Of a DNA stretch of 64,000 nucleotides, positions 23,040 to 34,698 are shown in pieces. Below the pieces are notes generated by a model. It worked only from the letters and a program-made list of their open reading frames with translations. It was not told the origin of the DNA and did not search any database. The stretch spans positions 39,561,001-39,625,000 of the forward strand of contig OX419755.1 of the NCBI GenBank assembly GCA_948567375.1. The letters run 5' to 3'. The stretch's first letter is position 1; each line of letters begins with the position of its first letter. The stretch comes from Lunularia cruciata (taxonomy: Eukaryota; Streptophyta; Marchantiopsida; Lunulariales; Lunulariaceae). The translations under genes and the position numbers were made by a program.

Positions 23040-23750
23040 TCATGGTTATCCTAAGGGTAGATCATTTGGGAAGACATCTTGAAACTCATTTACCACATCT
23101 TTCAATTTCTCAGGAATTTGTCCATTGAATTGTGCACTTTGGACTTCCCTTATTAAACCCATGAAACATCTATCTGTTTTATAGATAGTTTTTGTTCCTA
23201 TGACACAGAGAGGCAATTTTTTGCCTATGTGCTTTTTCTCTAACCCCAATGATCATCCATTGGTGGGTGTTCATTACTTTCTTCTTCCAATCTACCATAG
23301 GGTTATATTGCTCCATCCAAGGCATGTTTAGGATTACATCATAACAAGCTAATTATATCACCCACCACTCAATTGCTTCTTGATATTCTCTTATAGAGAG
23401 TGTTACCTTTCTGGATAATGGTTCAATCTTCTCTGTTTGCCCATTAGGTAACTCTACTTCTTTGCTCTCATCTTTCTCTAGATCCATCCCTATTTTTACT
23501 ACAACAAAGCAAGATAATAAATTCTATGTTGCTCCAAGATCTATCAATACTCTCACCTCCTTCTAGGATCCCATTCACAACAATCAATTGTGAGTTTGCC
23601 TTTCTAGACCTTTGTGCACTTAAATTCTTCCTCCCCTTGCTTGTCCACTTCCCTATTGAGCCAATAAGGCAATGGGGTACCTTTATTGGCAATCTTTATT
23701 TTCCAAGGTGATTTCTACCTCCTCTTCCTCTGTGCGTTGCTCTATGTTGC
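23040..23750 (-). pseudogene. B1 protease region
   Basis: The decayed stretch between the gag knuckle and RT matches the same interval of B2 (36350-36940). Readable pieces include 'SQLIVVNGILEG' (near 23580) and 'ELPLCVIGTK'-like sequence near 23200. No intact D-T/S-G was found, so the assignment rests on position. Confidence 0.5.
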
Positions 23751-24780
23751 TCAAAGATCACCTATATGGAGGTCAAAGGCCTCTAGGGAGACGAGCATAA
23801 TAGTTGATAGAGATGTACCTAATACGGCTACAATTGTAGCAACAACGTTGTTTCACTAAAGTTCCTTCTCCTCATGGGACTCTATCTCTCTGTTCTTCTA
23901 CTTTTCCTTGCTCTCCTTGAAGCGGTAATGCCCCTTTATCTTGCCTAATTCCATAGGTGTTGGTCCACCCATGTGTGGTATTTTTGCCTAATAGTGTTGA
24001 GACGGAACTACTCCTTTGCCTCCTCCAAATGCTCCTACTATTCTTTGAGCACAAGTAATGGCTTCAAATATAGTGCAAGGATTTTGTACCATGACTTCTT
24101 GGCGAATCCGGTCCTTCAACCCTTGTTTGAAATTGTCTAGAGCCTCTTTTGGACTCATGTTTGTTATTGTGACTTGTAGATCCAAAAATGCTTCCACATA
24201 CTCTTGTACGCTATTCTTTTCTTTCAATCCCCATAGTCAGATTTAGGCTATCTGCAAGGAATCTACAGATTGGAAATTATTTGAAATTCCTTCTTGCATT
24301 AATGTCCATGTGACCTTCCTTCTTTGTGCCAACATTGATTGGTTTTACAAGCATTGTACCATGTGAGGGCTTTATCGGTCAGGTATCCACATGCAAACAC
24401 GCTTGCAACATGCTTAGTGATCTACGTCAAGAACAATCGGAAATATCAATTCATTCTTGAGATCCAATTCTCCACTACTCCCATAGCATGCTACCCCTTG
24501 TAAGGCTCAATATTGTAGGTCTTCTTCATCTATAATAGCAATATGGCTTCATCATTGGCCGAGTTTGATGTCGTAGGCATGGGTGCCTCTCCAAGTACTT
24601 CAATTGTAGGTATAAGGCTTTGATACACTTCCCCTTCCTACATTGTTTGATCACTCTTGAGGGTTTGTACTTGATTTTCTAATGCCTCCATGGTCATCTT
24701 GATTTCTTGAAACTCGTTCAACATACCTTGCATTCCTTGCATCAACTCCTGCAATTGTGGATCCATGATCCTACACGTGA
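23751..24780 (-). pseudogene. B1 gag
   Basis: The open piece 24227-23988 has a capsid-like segment (VQEYVEAFLDLQVTI ... ALDNFKQGLKDRI) that matches 35770-36000 of B2. The zinc knuckle near 23830-23850 keeps only its first two cysteines (CYNC). A Met/Gln-rich N-terminus is homologous to 35260-35460. Confidence 0.8.
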
Positions 24781-25356
24781 TCGTTGTTTACTTACTAATT
24801 CCTACTTCAATAGAGGGTTAGAATGATCACTTGGGAGGGTGCAAAAACTATGGGGACTACCATTGGGACCTTAGAGGCCATCACTTGTTGATAATATTCC
24901 ACACCAAAATTGCAGACTATAAAATCCCTAAACATTACTTTTAGTCTAACTACGTAACAAATTTCTACTTGTGTGTTGAAGGGGTGAGGATTTGGTATAT
25001 TTAGATCTATAATATCATGATAGAATGTAGATTGTCAAATCTCAGTCTTTGTTGTATACCACCATAGGTAGAATCACTAGGTTTGGTGAATTCATCACTT
25101 TTGTCCATGAATTCTGCTCCAAAGTGATAAACTAGTAATACTCTCATTTGCTCATGCTAGATGTACATAATCTTGATGTAGAATGGATTCAATAATGGGA
25201 ATTTAGGTGTGGGAAATTGTCCTCCTAGTGCATCCATCCCATTTGCTCTCTAAAGCCCTTCCAAAGTCTAGCAATTGCATTATGTTCTCCACTCCAAATT
25301 ACTCAATTTCAATAGCTTTTGCTCTTCCAAGAGCACTCTCTTTGGTTAAAACACTT

Positions 25357-25368
25357 GCTCTGATATCA
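25357..25368 (-). other. Primer-binding site of B1
   Basis: Read on minus, tgatatcagagc, one mismatch from the initiator-Met tRNA site. It is one base from the 5' LTR. Confidence 0.85.
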
Positions 25369-25369
25369 T

Positions 25370-26115
25370 TATAATAATGTGAGGACAAGAAAACTCTTCA
25401 AGAGAGAAAACTTAAATTTTACACTCAATCCTTCAATGCCCTAAAGTAGCACCTTCTCTTTATTATATAGCCTAGGAAGATCTACTCCAAGGAAGCTCCA
25501 CCATAAGATTAGATACATGGATAGTTGACCTATCAACAAGCTCTACTCTTAGATTACTTGCTTGGATGGGTGATATGCCGGTCTTGGTCCTATCTAGTTG
25601 GTCAAACAGGCTTTGATCGGAGGGAATCTTATAGGGAATCTTCCTATGGGATTCTCAAAATCACATGGGTGAGGTACCATTGGAAAGCTCTTGGTGAGAC
25701 AAACTAGGGGGGAAGGAATGATAAACTACCTTCTACTAAGGGGAAGATCTTCACATTTTTGAGGCCTAATTCATCTGTTTAGGCCTTTGAAATTGCCTCT
25801 AAAGTTTTCAAGCCTATTTTGGGTTTTGCCCTATTAGTAGAAGTACTCTTTTGGTGATACTTCTGTCTGATCTACTTAGTCCATCATGTATAAAATCCTT
25901 CCAGGTGCTACCAAACCAAATTTTGTCTTTAGATCATGTGTCTAACTATTGATTCCAAAGTCTTAAAGCACATTTTGATTTTTGGCCTATTAGTAGAAGT
26001 AATCTTTCAATGAGACCTTTGACTGATCTACTTAGTCCACCATGTTTAATATCCTCCCAAAATTTTCCAAACAGAATTTCATCTCTAGGTCATGTGTCTA
26101 GCTATTGGTATTACA
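25370..26115 (-). repeat. 5' LTR of B1 (long form)
   Basis: 746 bp, clearly diverged from the 3' LTR. It contains the same two subrepeats, and 'tattatatagcc' near 25461-25472 (plus) marks the TATA region. It ends GTATTACA at 26115 next to AAGAG. The LTR divergence indicates that the insertion is old. Confidence 0.9.
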
Positions 26116-26120
26116 AAGAG

Positions 26121-27300
26121 CATGTAGAGAGAGTACCAATTTGAGAAAGAGAAGACAAAATTGGATTTCCAAAACCCAAGGTTTTTGAAGGCAAGAATCT
26201 TCCAAGTGCAGTGGAGAATTTTGTGTTTGTTTGCAAATATTATTTTGAGGCTACCAATTTGCAAGAAAAATGGAAAGAGATTCTCTTGGCTTATGGCCAA
26301 TTGGATGGAGTAGCAAAGTTATGGTGATGATTCCTAGTGGAGAGAGTGGAATAGCAAATTATTGCACCAATCTTGACATGGGCAGAATTCAAAATTGTAA
26401 TAATTGATTAATTCCAAGCTATAAATACCACATGAGTTGCACAAGATAGGTTAGTAGAGTTGAAGTAGATTGGCTCTATAACAAGTTACATCATGCAATT
26501 CCAAAACACCATCATGCAAATTCCAACTATACTAGAAGGTGAAGTTCTGGATCAATTTGTGAAGAATTTGAAGTCATGAACCAAATTAGAGGTAACTATG
26601 CAAGAGCCACAACACTTGGAGGAAGCCATGTAGTTTGCCAAACTCTTTGATTCCTTAGTTGCAACAACTTGGTCTCATCCTCAACTTCCATAGAACTACC
26701 AGTACACTACACACAAGTGGAGGAGTTGGCACTAATGGAGATTGTTGCCATTCAATGAAGACTATTTGGCACTACAATAGAGAAAAACTACAACATAATG
26801 GTAGTTTTTTCTATTCTTTCCAAATTGGACATTGCATTACTAAATGAGCAACCTTGATAAGTTGCCCAAATGGAGTTTGTGGAGCTGAATGATTGAGGAA
26901 ATGAGGAATCCCAGTAGGAGATTTGAGCCATTGTTGGGAATTTGATTAGTTCCAATGGGATTAAAGGCTCAACTTATGCAAGTTTTTTTCACTTGCAAAG
27001 TATGATATCTGATCATAGTTGTATGATTTTGGTTGATTTGGGAAGTTCCAAAAAAAAATTATCCATGCAATTAGCAAAAGAATTAGTAATTGGAAGTAGA
27101 TTGATGATGGTGGATGGTAGAAAGGGTTTTTGCATTTTGTAGCTTGCATCTTGTTACCTTCAAGATTGGGAAAAATTATTTAGAGTGTATGAAATTTGTA
27201 GTGGAACCTCTACACTATGTGGTCATTCTAGGTCTACCTTGGCTTGAAGGTTCAGTTTAATTGGAACCAATGATAAATTCAAGTACAACACCAAGTAGGA
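26121..27300 (+). pseudogene. Family A gag and protease remnants
   Basis: The frame resumes after B1 with PKVFEGKNLPSAVENF and KWKEILLAYGQLDG, a Ty3 capsid-like gag segment (26170-26320). Further pieces run to about 26700. An IL-VDLGSS segment near 27026-27050 may be the protease active site in a decayed D-L-G form. Many stops. Confidence 0.7.
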
Positions 27301-28950
27301 TTTTTTTTATTTGGATGGCTGGCACCTCTAAATAAGACACCTAAGTATAGTCAGCCCTAGGATGGGAATTTTGTCAAGAAGGTAGTCATAAAGCAAGCTT
27401 TGAAGGGAGATGAGTCCCTAGATGGGAAGTTTGTCGAGAAAGCAACCATAGAGCAAGCTTTGAAGGGAGATTAGATCCTAGATAGGAAGTTTGTTAATGA
27501 AACAACCATAGAACAAGCTTTGGAGGAAGATAAGTCTATTTTTTGTTGTGGATCAAGGCAATTGCATAAGGAGAATTTGAGGAGTCATGAGCCTCATCAA
27601 GCAATGGTTGATCAAATAGTTCAAGAGTTTGCATACGTGTTTCTGGATGATCTACCAAAGCAATTACCATCCAATTTTGGTATGCTCTTCAAGATTGAGT
27701 TATTGCCAAGGAGTACTTTAGTGAGTAGACCAATCTATCAACTCTCACCAAAGGAGTTGGAGGAGTTGCAAACAACATTTACAAAGTTGTTAGAGAAGGA
27801 TTTCAGACCACATAGTACATCTCCTTGAGGAGCACTGTTACTATTTGTTCCAAAGAAGGATGGAAGACTTTGTTTTTGTATTGATTATCGTGGGTTCAAG
27901 AAACAAACAATAAAGAATGCATATCCCTTGCCTTGAATTGATGACTTGCTTGATCAATTGAGTGGAGCACAATATTTCTCCAAGTTGGATCTTCATAATG
28001 ACTATTAGCAAATCCTCATTGATAGGGAGGATGTGAAAAATACTACCTTTTGCACAAGGTATGGATATTTTTAGTGGAGAGTTCTACCTTTTGGGCTTAC
28101 TAATGCTTCAACAAATTTCATGGATTAGATTCATCGGGCGTTGGATGGACTAATGGATTGATACGTGGTGTTCTTGGAGGATATCTTAATCTATAACAAG
28201 TCAGAGGTAGAACACATGAATCACATGCAAGAAGTCTTAAGACAACTATGACAATGGAAATTTTACTACGAGAAGTCAAAGTGTGCCTTTTGGGAAAAGG
28301 AAGTTACACTCTTGGGTCATAAGATCTCATTGGAGAGAATCAATATGGAAGAGGAGAAAATCAATGCCATTATTGATTGGTCTACTCCAAAGGATACTAT
28401 AAAAGTATGGGCATTTAATGGATTGGCCAAATTTTACCAATGGTTCATCCACTATTATGCCCATGTGGTTGCACCATTAATTGATCTCTTGGGGAAGAAC
28501 TCAAGCTTACAATGGACCACCAAGCACAAAGAAGAATTCTAGAAGCTAAAACATATGGTGTCTTCAAGACTCATTCTTCAACCATATGATTCTTAACTAC
28601 CTTGTGTGGTTGATTTTGATGCTTCTAACTTTGAGATTGGAGCCGTGTTGCAAAAGAATTCCCAGATGGATTATATCCCTTTGTCTTTGTGTCTTGTCAA
28701 CTAAATATAGCTAAAAAGAATTACTTTGCTTGAGATTGTGAACAACTAGCAATGGTACATGCCCCCAAGGTATGAAGAAATTATTTATTGGAGAAACAAG
28801 TGATCATGCAAACTGATCACAAACCATTGTTGCAGACATTACACTTGGAACACATGAAGAGTGGACATCATTGATAGGAGGAACAATTAAAAAATTTTGA
28901 TACCAAAGTTGAGTACAAACCTGATCAATTCCTTGTCATCCCTTATGCCC
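27301..28950 (+). pseudogene. Family A RT and RNase H
   Basis: Motifs in order: RPIYQLSPKELEEL (27730), [18 protein letters not shown] (27843), YPLP-IDDLLDQL (27925), FSKLDLHNDY (27975), LPFGLTNAS (28088), the catalytic box as VVFLEDILIY (28168, with Asp changed to Glu), KCAFWEKEVTLLGHKIS (28280) and an RNase H start VDFDASNFEIGAVL (28611). Just before RT a roughly 60-bp unit ('gatgggaagtttgt..aagcaagctttgaagggagat') occurs three times in tandem between 27360 and 27532. Confidence 0.85.
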
Positions 28951-29730
28951 TATCACAATAACCTCATTTGAAGTCTTGTCCCCTCATCACAATGGCAATT
29001 ATGCAGTATTAGTTGACTCCAAGTCCAAATTGAGTTTAAGATAGCTCTACAACAAGATTCTTTCTTTCATATGGTACAAGGTTGTCTTACAACATGTGAC
29101 AAGGAGTACAATACCTTCTCCTACAAGGAAGGTCTTCTATTCTATGAGAACCGGATTTATGTTCCTGCTATGTGTGATCTCCGACTTGTGCATCTCCAAG
29201 GAACCCATGATTTACTAATCACTAGTTATATAGGTGTGGACAAGACCTTTGATATCTTCCAAAAATAATGGTGGTGGCCCAACATTATGCAAGATGTTTG
29301 GGAGTTTGTTTGATCGTGTGAAAGTTACCAATGCAACAAGGCTAGCAATCAAAAATAGAGTGGACTCCTTTGATCACTTCTCATTCTATCTGCTCAATAG
29401 GAACACATGAGCTTGGATCTCATCACATCCTTCTCCAAGACAAAGCAAGGTCACATGGCGATCATGGTGTTTTTGGATAAGCTTAGTAAGCAAATACATG
29501 TGGCACCAACCATTGATACCATGGATGCTCTAACATTAGCACAGATCTACTTCAACAATATCTTTAAGCATCATGGGATGATGCATGTACTCATCTTTGA
29601 CCCGTGATCCTTGATTCATTGGAAAGTTTTGGCAAGCATTCTTCCAAATACTCAATACCAAGTTTACTTTGTCCATGGCTTATCATCCTCAAACTGATGG
29701 ACAAATTGAATGTGCAAATTGCACCTTGGA
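28951..29730 (+). pseudogene. Family A integrase, N-terminal and core part
   Basis: YKEGLLFYENRIYVP and LRLVHLQGTHD (29120-29210) lead into the zinc domain. The core opens with MSLDLI (29407) and has VFLDKLSKQIHVAPT (29467). The open frame is cut at 29731 by a solo A LTR and continues at 30159 with EDMLCAF. Confidence 0.8.
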
Positions 29731-30153
29731 TGTAACAATATGGAGTTTAGCGACAAAGTTAGTCGGGCTTACAAAGTAGAGAATAAGATAAAATAGCCTA
29801 GAATATTCTAGAAGCATCTAAGAAGCTTCTTAGGAAGCTTCCCAACTAGTTAACTTGTGCCCTAAGCAGGTAGTTTCTAGAAGGAAGCTTCTAGAAGCTT
29901 CTAACTAGCTTAGCTTGCACGCCAAGTAGGCGGCTTCTAGAAGGAAGCTTCTTGAGAAGCTTCCTAGTTAACTTGGCTTGCACTCCAAGAAAGCGGCTCA
30001 AGGAAGCTTCTTGAGAAGCTTCAAGGGTCTTGTATGCTACCTATAAATACCAAAGCCGAAGCTCATGCTAGGCATTCGGAGTTTTCCCTCATTCAAGTGT
30101 CCCAATGTGAGTTTCCATTCTCCTATTTCTCTCCTTGGTTTTGGTCTTTTACA
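29731..30153 (+). mobile_element. Solo LTR, family A, in the family A integrase
   Basis: 423 bp from TGTAACA to TTTTACA with perfect 5-bp target duplications TTGGA (29726-29730 and 30154-30158). Removing it together with one TTGGA restores the local integrase reading frame across the junction. A TATA-like 'ctataaatacc' lies near 30041. It was inserted into a relative and later reduced to a solo LTR. Confidence 0.95.
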
Positions 30154-30158
30154 TTGGA

Positions 30159-30930
30159 GGATATGCTTTGTGCCTTCATCAACGTTCACCATACAATTGA
30201 GATGAATGTCTCGCAATTGTAGAGTTTACATACAATAATTCCAAACATGCAAGCATCGGATTCTCTCCTTTCTTCCTCAATTTTGGCCAAGATTTACTTG
30301 TTAAAAATTCCCTTCTTACACCTCCTCCAACTCATATTGCTCATACTTCAACCTTCTTGACCACCATATCTCAATCCGTCCAACAAGCCAAATCTCACCT
30401 CCTTGTTACTTAAAATCATCAAAAACAATATGCAGACTACCATCATTGTGATCTCACTTTTCAAGTTGGTGATAAGGTCATGCTATTGTCTAGTAACCTA
30501 CCCTTCCCACTTGATACCCAAATACATAAACTTACTCCTAATTGGATTTGACCCTTTGATGTCACACAAATCATTTCTCTTGTTGCTTATAGACTTGCCT
30601 TGCCTTGTCATATGCCCATCCACCCTATCTTTCATATTTCCAAGTTAAAACTCTTTGTTCCTAATCCATCTTCTTTTTCCTCTTGTGTCCAACCTCCTCC
30701 TACTCCTCCCATCCCTATCAACAATCATGAGGAATACAAAGTTGATTGTATTCTTACGTGTCACCACATTGAACAAGGCCGTTGACAACATATAGATTAC
30801 AAGGTCCTTGGAAAGGATATCCTCTTCATGATGCCACTTGGGAACCTCTTTCTCATCTCTAGAAAGCACAAATGGCCCTCTAGGAGTTTGAAGCTTCAAT
30901 GGCAATGAGGATCCCACCAACTAGCGGTGG
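30159..30930 (+). pseudogene. Family A integrase C-terminus and chromodomain
   Basis: After the solo LTR: EDMLCAF, a GDKVML motif (30470), AYRLALP and HPIFHISKLKLF (30585-30655), a Pro-rich linker and a chromodomain start EEYKVDCIL (30730-30757). The end is decayed. This is the better-preserved counterpart of the fragment at 1-526. Confidence 0.82.
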
Positions 30931-30937
30931 GAGAATA

Positions 30938-31166
30938 TGTAATAATATGGAGTTTAGCAATGAAATTAGTCAAGGTTAAAAAAGTAGCAAATAGGCCAAA
31001 ATAGTCTAGAATATTCTAGAAGTATCTAGGAATCTTCTTGGAAAGCTTACCATCTAGCTTAACCTTCACTCAAAGTTGGAGTTTCTAAAAGGGAGCTTCA
31101 AGAAGCTTGCAACTAGCTTAGCTTGCATGCCAAGTATGCAACTTCTAGAAAGAATGTTCTTGAGAA
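30938..31166 (+). repeat. 3' LTR, family A, truncated
   Basis: Begins TGTAATAATATGG after a purine-rich run (ggtgggagaa) and aligns to 18792-19010. It breaks off after 'ttcttgagaa', losing about the last 140 bp including the TATA-like box. The next base belongs to the minus-strand RT gene. Confidence 0.85.
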
Positions 31167-31581
31167 ATGATATTGAAGATATTTGAGACATCCACTTGGA
31201 CAAACATCCAATCAAAGTGGACATCCAAAGAAGCTCTTATACTTGAAATAACCATCTTACAACCCCATGGTTTGACTATTTCATATTGATGAGGAGATTA
31301 GAAAATTAAAAAGGAGTGAAAAAGTTGTTGACAAATGGTGTGTGAGACCAAATCCAAGCAAAAATCCCCTATGGTTATGAGGTAAACACTTGAAGTCTAT
31401 GTGGACAGATACACCAAACAAAAGAGTAGCACATGGGGGCACCAAACCCAAGGTAATACATTGGCACAAAGCAAAGAGAAGAGAGAAGCTTGAGTTTTTC
31501 ATATCAAAGGAGAGATAATCTTGTAAATGCTTACAAACTAGTCCTAAAGTACCACTTGCCAAGAAACATGGAGAGTGGAGT
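31167..31581 (-). pseudogene. Non-LTR RT relic, copy 1 (N-terminal side)
   Basis: Read on minus, PWGCKMVISSIRASLD and FVQVDVSNIFN (about 31175-31265) match RT motif A (D-x-x-N-A-F) of LINE-like elements. The gene then runs into the truncated A LTR. Motif B and YxDD are on the other side of element A at 18530-18791. About 80 codons are missing between the halves. Upstream it is split by the solo B LTR at 31582. Confidence 0.72.
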
Positions 31582-32112
31582 TGTAATGTTCCAAGGATAG
31601 GAGAACCCTCAAGAGAAACATAGGAGAAGAAACAAAAAACTTCACACCTAATACTCTAATGCCCCATAGGAGCACCTTGTTTTTATTATATAGCAAAGAG
31701 GATATACTCAAAGGAAGTTCCATCCTTGGATAAGATACATGGATTGGTGATATGTCAATTCTTGTTCTATTTAGTTGGTCAAACAAGTTTGCTTAGAGGG
31801 AATTTTCAAGGAATCTTTCTAATTGCATGGTCAGGTATCATTGGGAAGCTCTCAATGAGACAATAGTGTGGAGGAGAAAGCAAGCCTTTTTTTACCCAAA
31901 GGATGTTTCTATTTTCAAGGCCTTATTCCTCTATTTAGGCATCCAACATTGACTGAAGTTTTGAAGGTATTTTTAACTCCTACACTATTAATGGAAGTCC
32001 TCTTTTGGTGACACCTCTATTTGATCTCCTTAATCCATCATATATAACTTCTTTCCAGATGTTACCAAGCCAAATTTCACCTATAGATAATATATCTAGC
32101 TAAAGGATTATA
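31582..32112 (-). mobile_element. Solo LTR, family B (short form)
   Basis: 531 bp, minus orientation, flanked by perfect GGAGT duplications (31577-31581 and 32113-32117). It has one terminal subrepeat only. The 'tattatatagc' TATA region lies near 31685. Confidence 0.92.
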
Positions 32113-32117
32113 GGAGT

Positions 32118-32771
32118 AAAGCATGGGCAAAGAAGGACACCATAAGCTATAGCTTTTGATTTGGGTTGTAGTAATGGACAAAAAATAGAAGATAATATGT
32201 GGTTGATGGATAGAGATCCTATAAGGCTGATAAAGATTTTTAAAGAAGGGTGATGGTGCTTGGACTGCTTGCAAATACTCCTCTACTTGGCCTAACATCA
32301 AGGAACAATATAGACAAGGTGCTTTGGAGATGGAATGTGAGCATACGGGGACTCTATGATCCATCTAATAGTCATTGAGTTTGGATGGAGTACTCTTCCT
32401 ATAAAGCATACCAATTTCCTTTTAGAAATTGATAAATCCAAGAGGTGATCTTTTGGTATCCGGATGCACCTCCATGAGTAAGAAAAAGAAAAATCCATTA
32501 AGGAAAGATAGCTAGTAGGTCCAAGTAGAGACATTTCTCTCATGTTCATCTGCCCAGATGACCAAGAGATAGCACATAGGAGTATGGAAAGCGTAGAGCA
32601 CACTAGATGGAAGAGGGGTATATGGATCATGGTATACATGCAAAGAAGATGTAAGTCTAAGGGGGATCTAAAGACCGGAGCTAGGAATAAGACTCTATGG
32701 TGCTTGTAGTGAGAATGCTGGAGTACAAAGAGGATCTAAGAAGGTAGGCAAAGAAGTGGCCTCTACCTCAT
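32118..32771 (-). pseudogene. Probable upstream part of the non-LTR RT relic
   Basis: Continues the minus-strand host of the solo LTR. Two open pieces (32364-32077 and 32639-32298) have no motif I can name. Assigned by continuity only. Confidence 0.35.
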
Positions 32772-33193
32772 CTATAAAAGATGGAGAGGAGAAATAGGAG
32801 AATAGAAGATCCCGTTGGAACTCCACAATGATTAGCATGAGCTTGGGCTTTGGTATTTATAGTGAAGCAATACAAGGCTCTTCAAGAGCTTCCAAGGAAG
32901 CTTCCTTCTTGAAGTCATCTTCTTGAAGTGCAAGCTAAGATAGTCAAGAAGCGACCAAGGAAGCTTCTCTTTAGAAGTAACTTACTTGGTGTACAAGCTA
33001 AGTTAGCCATTAACTTGGTATACAAGTTACCAAACCCTTAGAAGGTACTTAGATGCTTCTAGAAAATTATACCAGTAAGCTTTGTAGATATTTCTAAAAT
33101 ATTCTTAAAACTCATAACTATATGGGGTTTATTGTACTAGCTTATTAGCCTCTATTAACTCATATGATAACAAGTAAATACCATGCTATAACA
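32772..33193 (-). repeat. LTR of a family A relative, minus strand
   Basis: Read on minus it starts TGTTATAGCATGG, has the 'aagcttc' blocks and 'ctataaataccaaagcc' (near 32860), and ends CTTTTATA. It resembles the A LTR but is diverged. A polypurine tract is attached, so it was a 3' LTR. Confidence 0.75.
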
Positions 33194-33217
33194 CTCCCTC
33201 CCCCTCCCCCCCCCCCC
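33194..33217 (-). other. Polypurine tract before the minus-strand LTR
   Basis: On minus this is a nearly pure G run with three interspersed A's directly before the LTR start. On plus it is a C-rich run followed by A9. It is unusually G-rich for a PPT. Confidence 0.65.
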
Positions 33218-34108
33218 AAAAAAAAACAAATGTGCAATCAAGGTAAGATTACATATTGCAATGGTGAGGCATAAAGTAAGGAGATGCTAAGTGTATTAGA
33301 GGAGGGATGTCATTTGGTGGTGGTGGGGGTCTACAAGGATAGGAGGATCAGAGCATGTGGTGGTGGTGGTGGATTTGGCACACTAGGAGGAGAGATTGTG
33401 CAAGGAGAGGAAGTAATTGAGGAGATAATGAATGGAAGATCCTCCATAGTGAGTCAACTAATGTATGTTCCTCATTAGGAGGTGGTGGAAGATGTGGCAA
33501 AGGAATAGAAATGGTTCCATCACGGAGAACTTGAGCCCCTAGGGAGCATGTTGGAAATTTTGGTGCTTAGATCTATGCCCTAGATGCACATAAGGAGTAT
33601 GGGATGCTAGATGAAGATCTTGCCTATAGTAGTCCCTCTAGCTACCCATGCTAAAGAAAAAAGTGGAGACATCATGAAAGAGTCTATTGAAGAATCTCTC
33701 AAATCCTAAGAGATATTACCAAATGATGAACACAAAAAAGAATAAACCCAAACAAGAACAAAACAAAAGGTAGAAAAGCAAAGAATGGATATGAAGAGAG
33801 CCTATTTACTACCAAAGGAGATTTTCCATTTCATAAGCTCTATCACATATGGTACATGAATCATTGAATACAAGATACCAAAACCTTTGGCGTAAGAATC
33901 CTTTGATACAAGAACCTCTAGTACAAAAACTTTTTCTACAGTGATATCCCTAATCAGGCTGATCCAAATCCGTAATCAATCCAAGTGATAATGACCACCA
34001 TAGCTTCCATACACACAATATTTTTTTCCTCTACTAATTTCTGATCCAAATCTTAATCACTCATCAAGCTACATCCTAATAGCTTTAATTAATTTTGATT
34101 TGAGATCA
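33218..34108. other. Internal remnant or spacer without a recognised gene
   Basis: Read on minus, 33470-33300 is proline/histidine-rich with stops. This may be internal sequence of the element that owned the LTR at 32772. No RT, protease or integrase motif was seen. The right end (from about 33996) is a unit of a roughly 130-bp tandem repeat that continues after the next element. Confidence 0.4.
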
Positions 34109-34113
34109 TAATA

Positions 34114-34698
34114 TGTCATACAAATAGCTAGAGGTGAAAATTGGATTGGTAAAATCTGGAATGATATTATATATGATGGACTAAGTAAATTAGATAGAGG
34201 TATCACCAAAAAAATATTTTTACTAATAGTGCAAGAGCCAAAAATAGCCTAAAAACTTCAAGACCAATTTTAGAGGCCTAAATGGGTGAATTAAGCCTTG
34301 AAACTATGCACATTCTATCCCAAAGAAAAATAAAGGTTGGCCTTCCTTCTCCTTATTTGTCTTGTCAAGAGCTTTCCAATGGTACCTCACCCATATAATT
34401 ATTAAATTCTTATAAGAAGGTTCCATAAAGATTCTCTATAGTCAAAGCTTGTTTGACCAGCCAAATAGGACCAAAACCAATATGTCACCCATGCATGCAA
34501 CTAATATAAGGGTAGAGCTTGTTGACATATCATCAATCCATGTATCTTATCCAACGGTGGAGCTTCTTTTGAGTGAATCCTCTTTGCTATATAGTAAAGA
34601 TAAGGTGCTCCTTTGGGGCATCGGAGTTTTGAGTGTGAAGTTTTGTGTTACTTCCTTTGGATTTCTCTTGGGGTTTCTCATGTCCTTGGAACACTACA
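34114..34698 (+). repeat. 5' LTR of B2 (short form)
   Basis: 585 bp, starts TGTCATAC and ends CACTACA. One terminal subrepeat only. 'ctatatagtaaagataaggtgc' (about 34589-34610) is the TATA/start region. Confidence 0.88.

Larger units (their letters stand above)
19519..26115 (-). mobile_element. Complete family B chromovirus (B1)
   Basis: 6597 bp, minus strand. Both LTRs, primer-binding site, gag, protease, RT, RNase H, integrase with chromodomain and polypurine tract are all found in order. The 5-bp target duplication AAGAG lies at 19514-19518 and 26116-26120. The target is the gag gene of family A, whose frame resumes across the insertion. Many stops and frameshifts make it inactive. Confidence 0.95.
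18792..31166 (+). mobile_element. Family A Ty3/gypsy chromovirus, interrupted
   Basis: 5' LTR 18792-19154, primer-binding site, gag start to 19518, then a complete family B element. Gag and pol resume at 26121, are broken again by a solo A LTR (29731-30153), and end with a chromodomain and a truncated 3' LTR (30938-31166). Removing the two insertions leaves a normal chromovirus order. It sits inside the minus-strand RT gene. The 3' LTR has lost its end and about 80 codons of the host RT are missing, so no target duplication is left. Confidence 0.85.

Noticed and set aside
27001-27060. Possible host gene fragment around 'MILVDLGSSKKKLS'
   Set aside because: It fits better as the decayed family A protease because it lies between gag and RT of the element.
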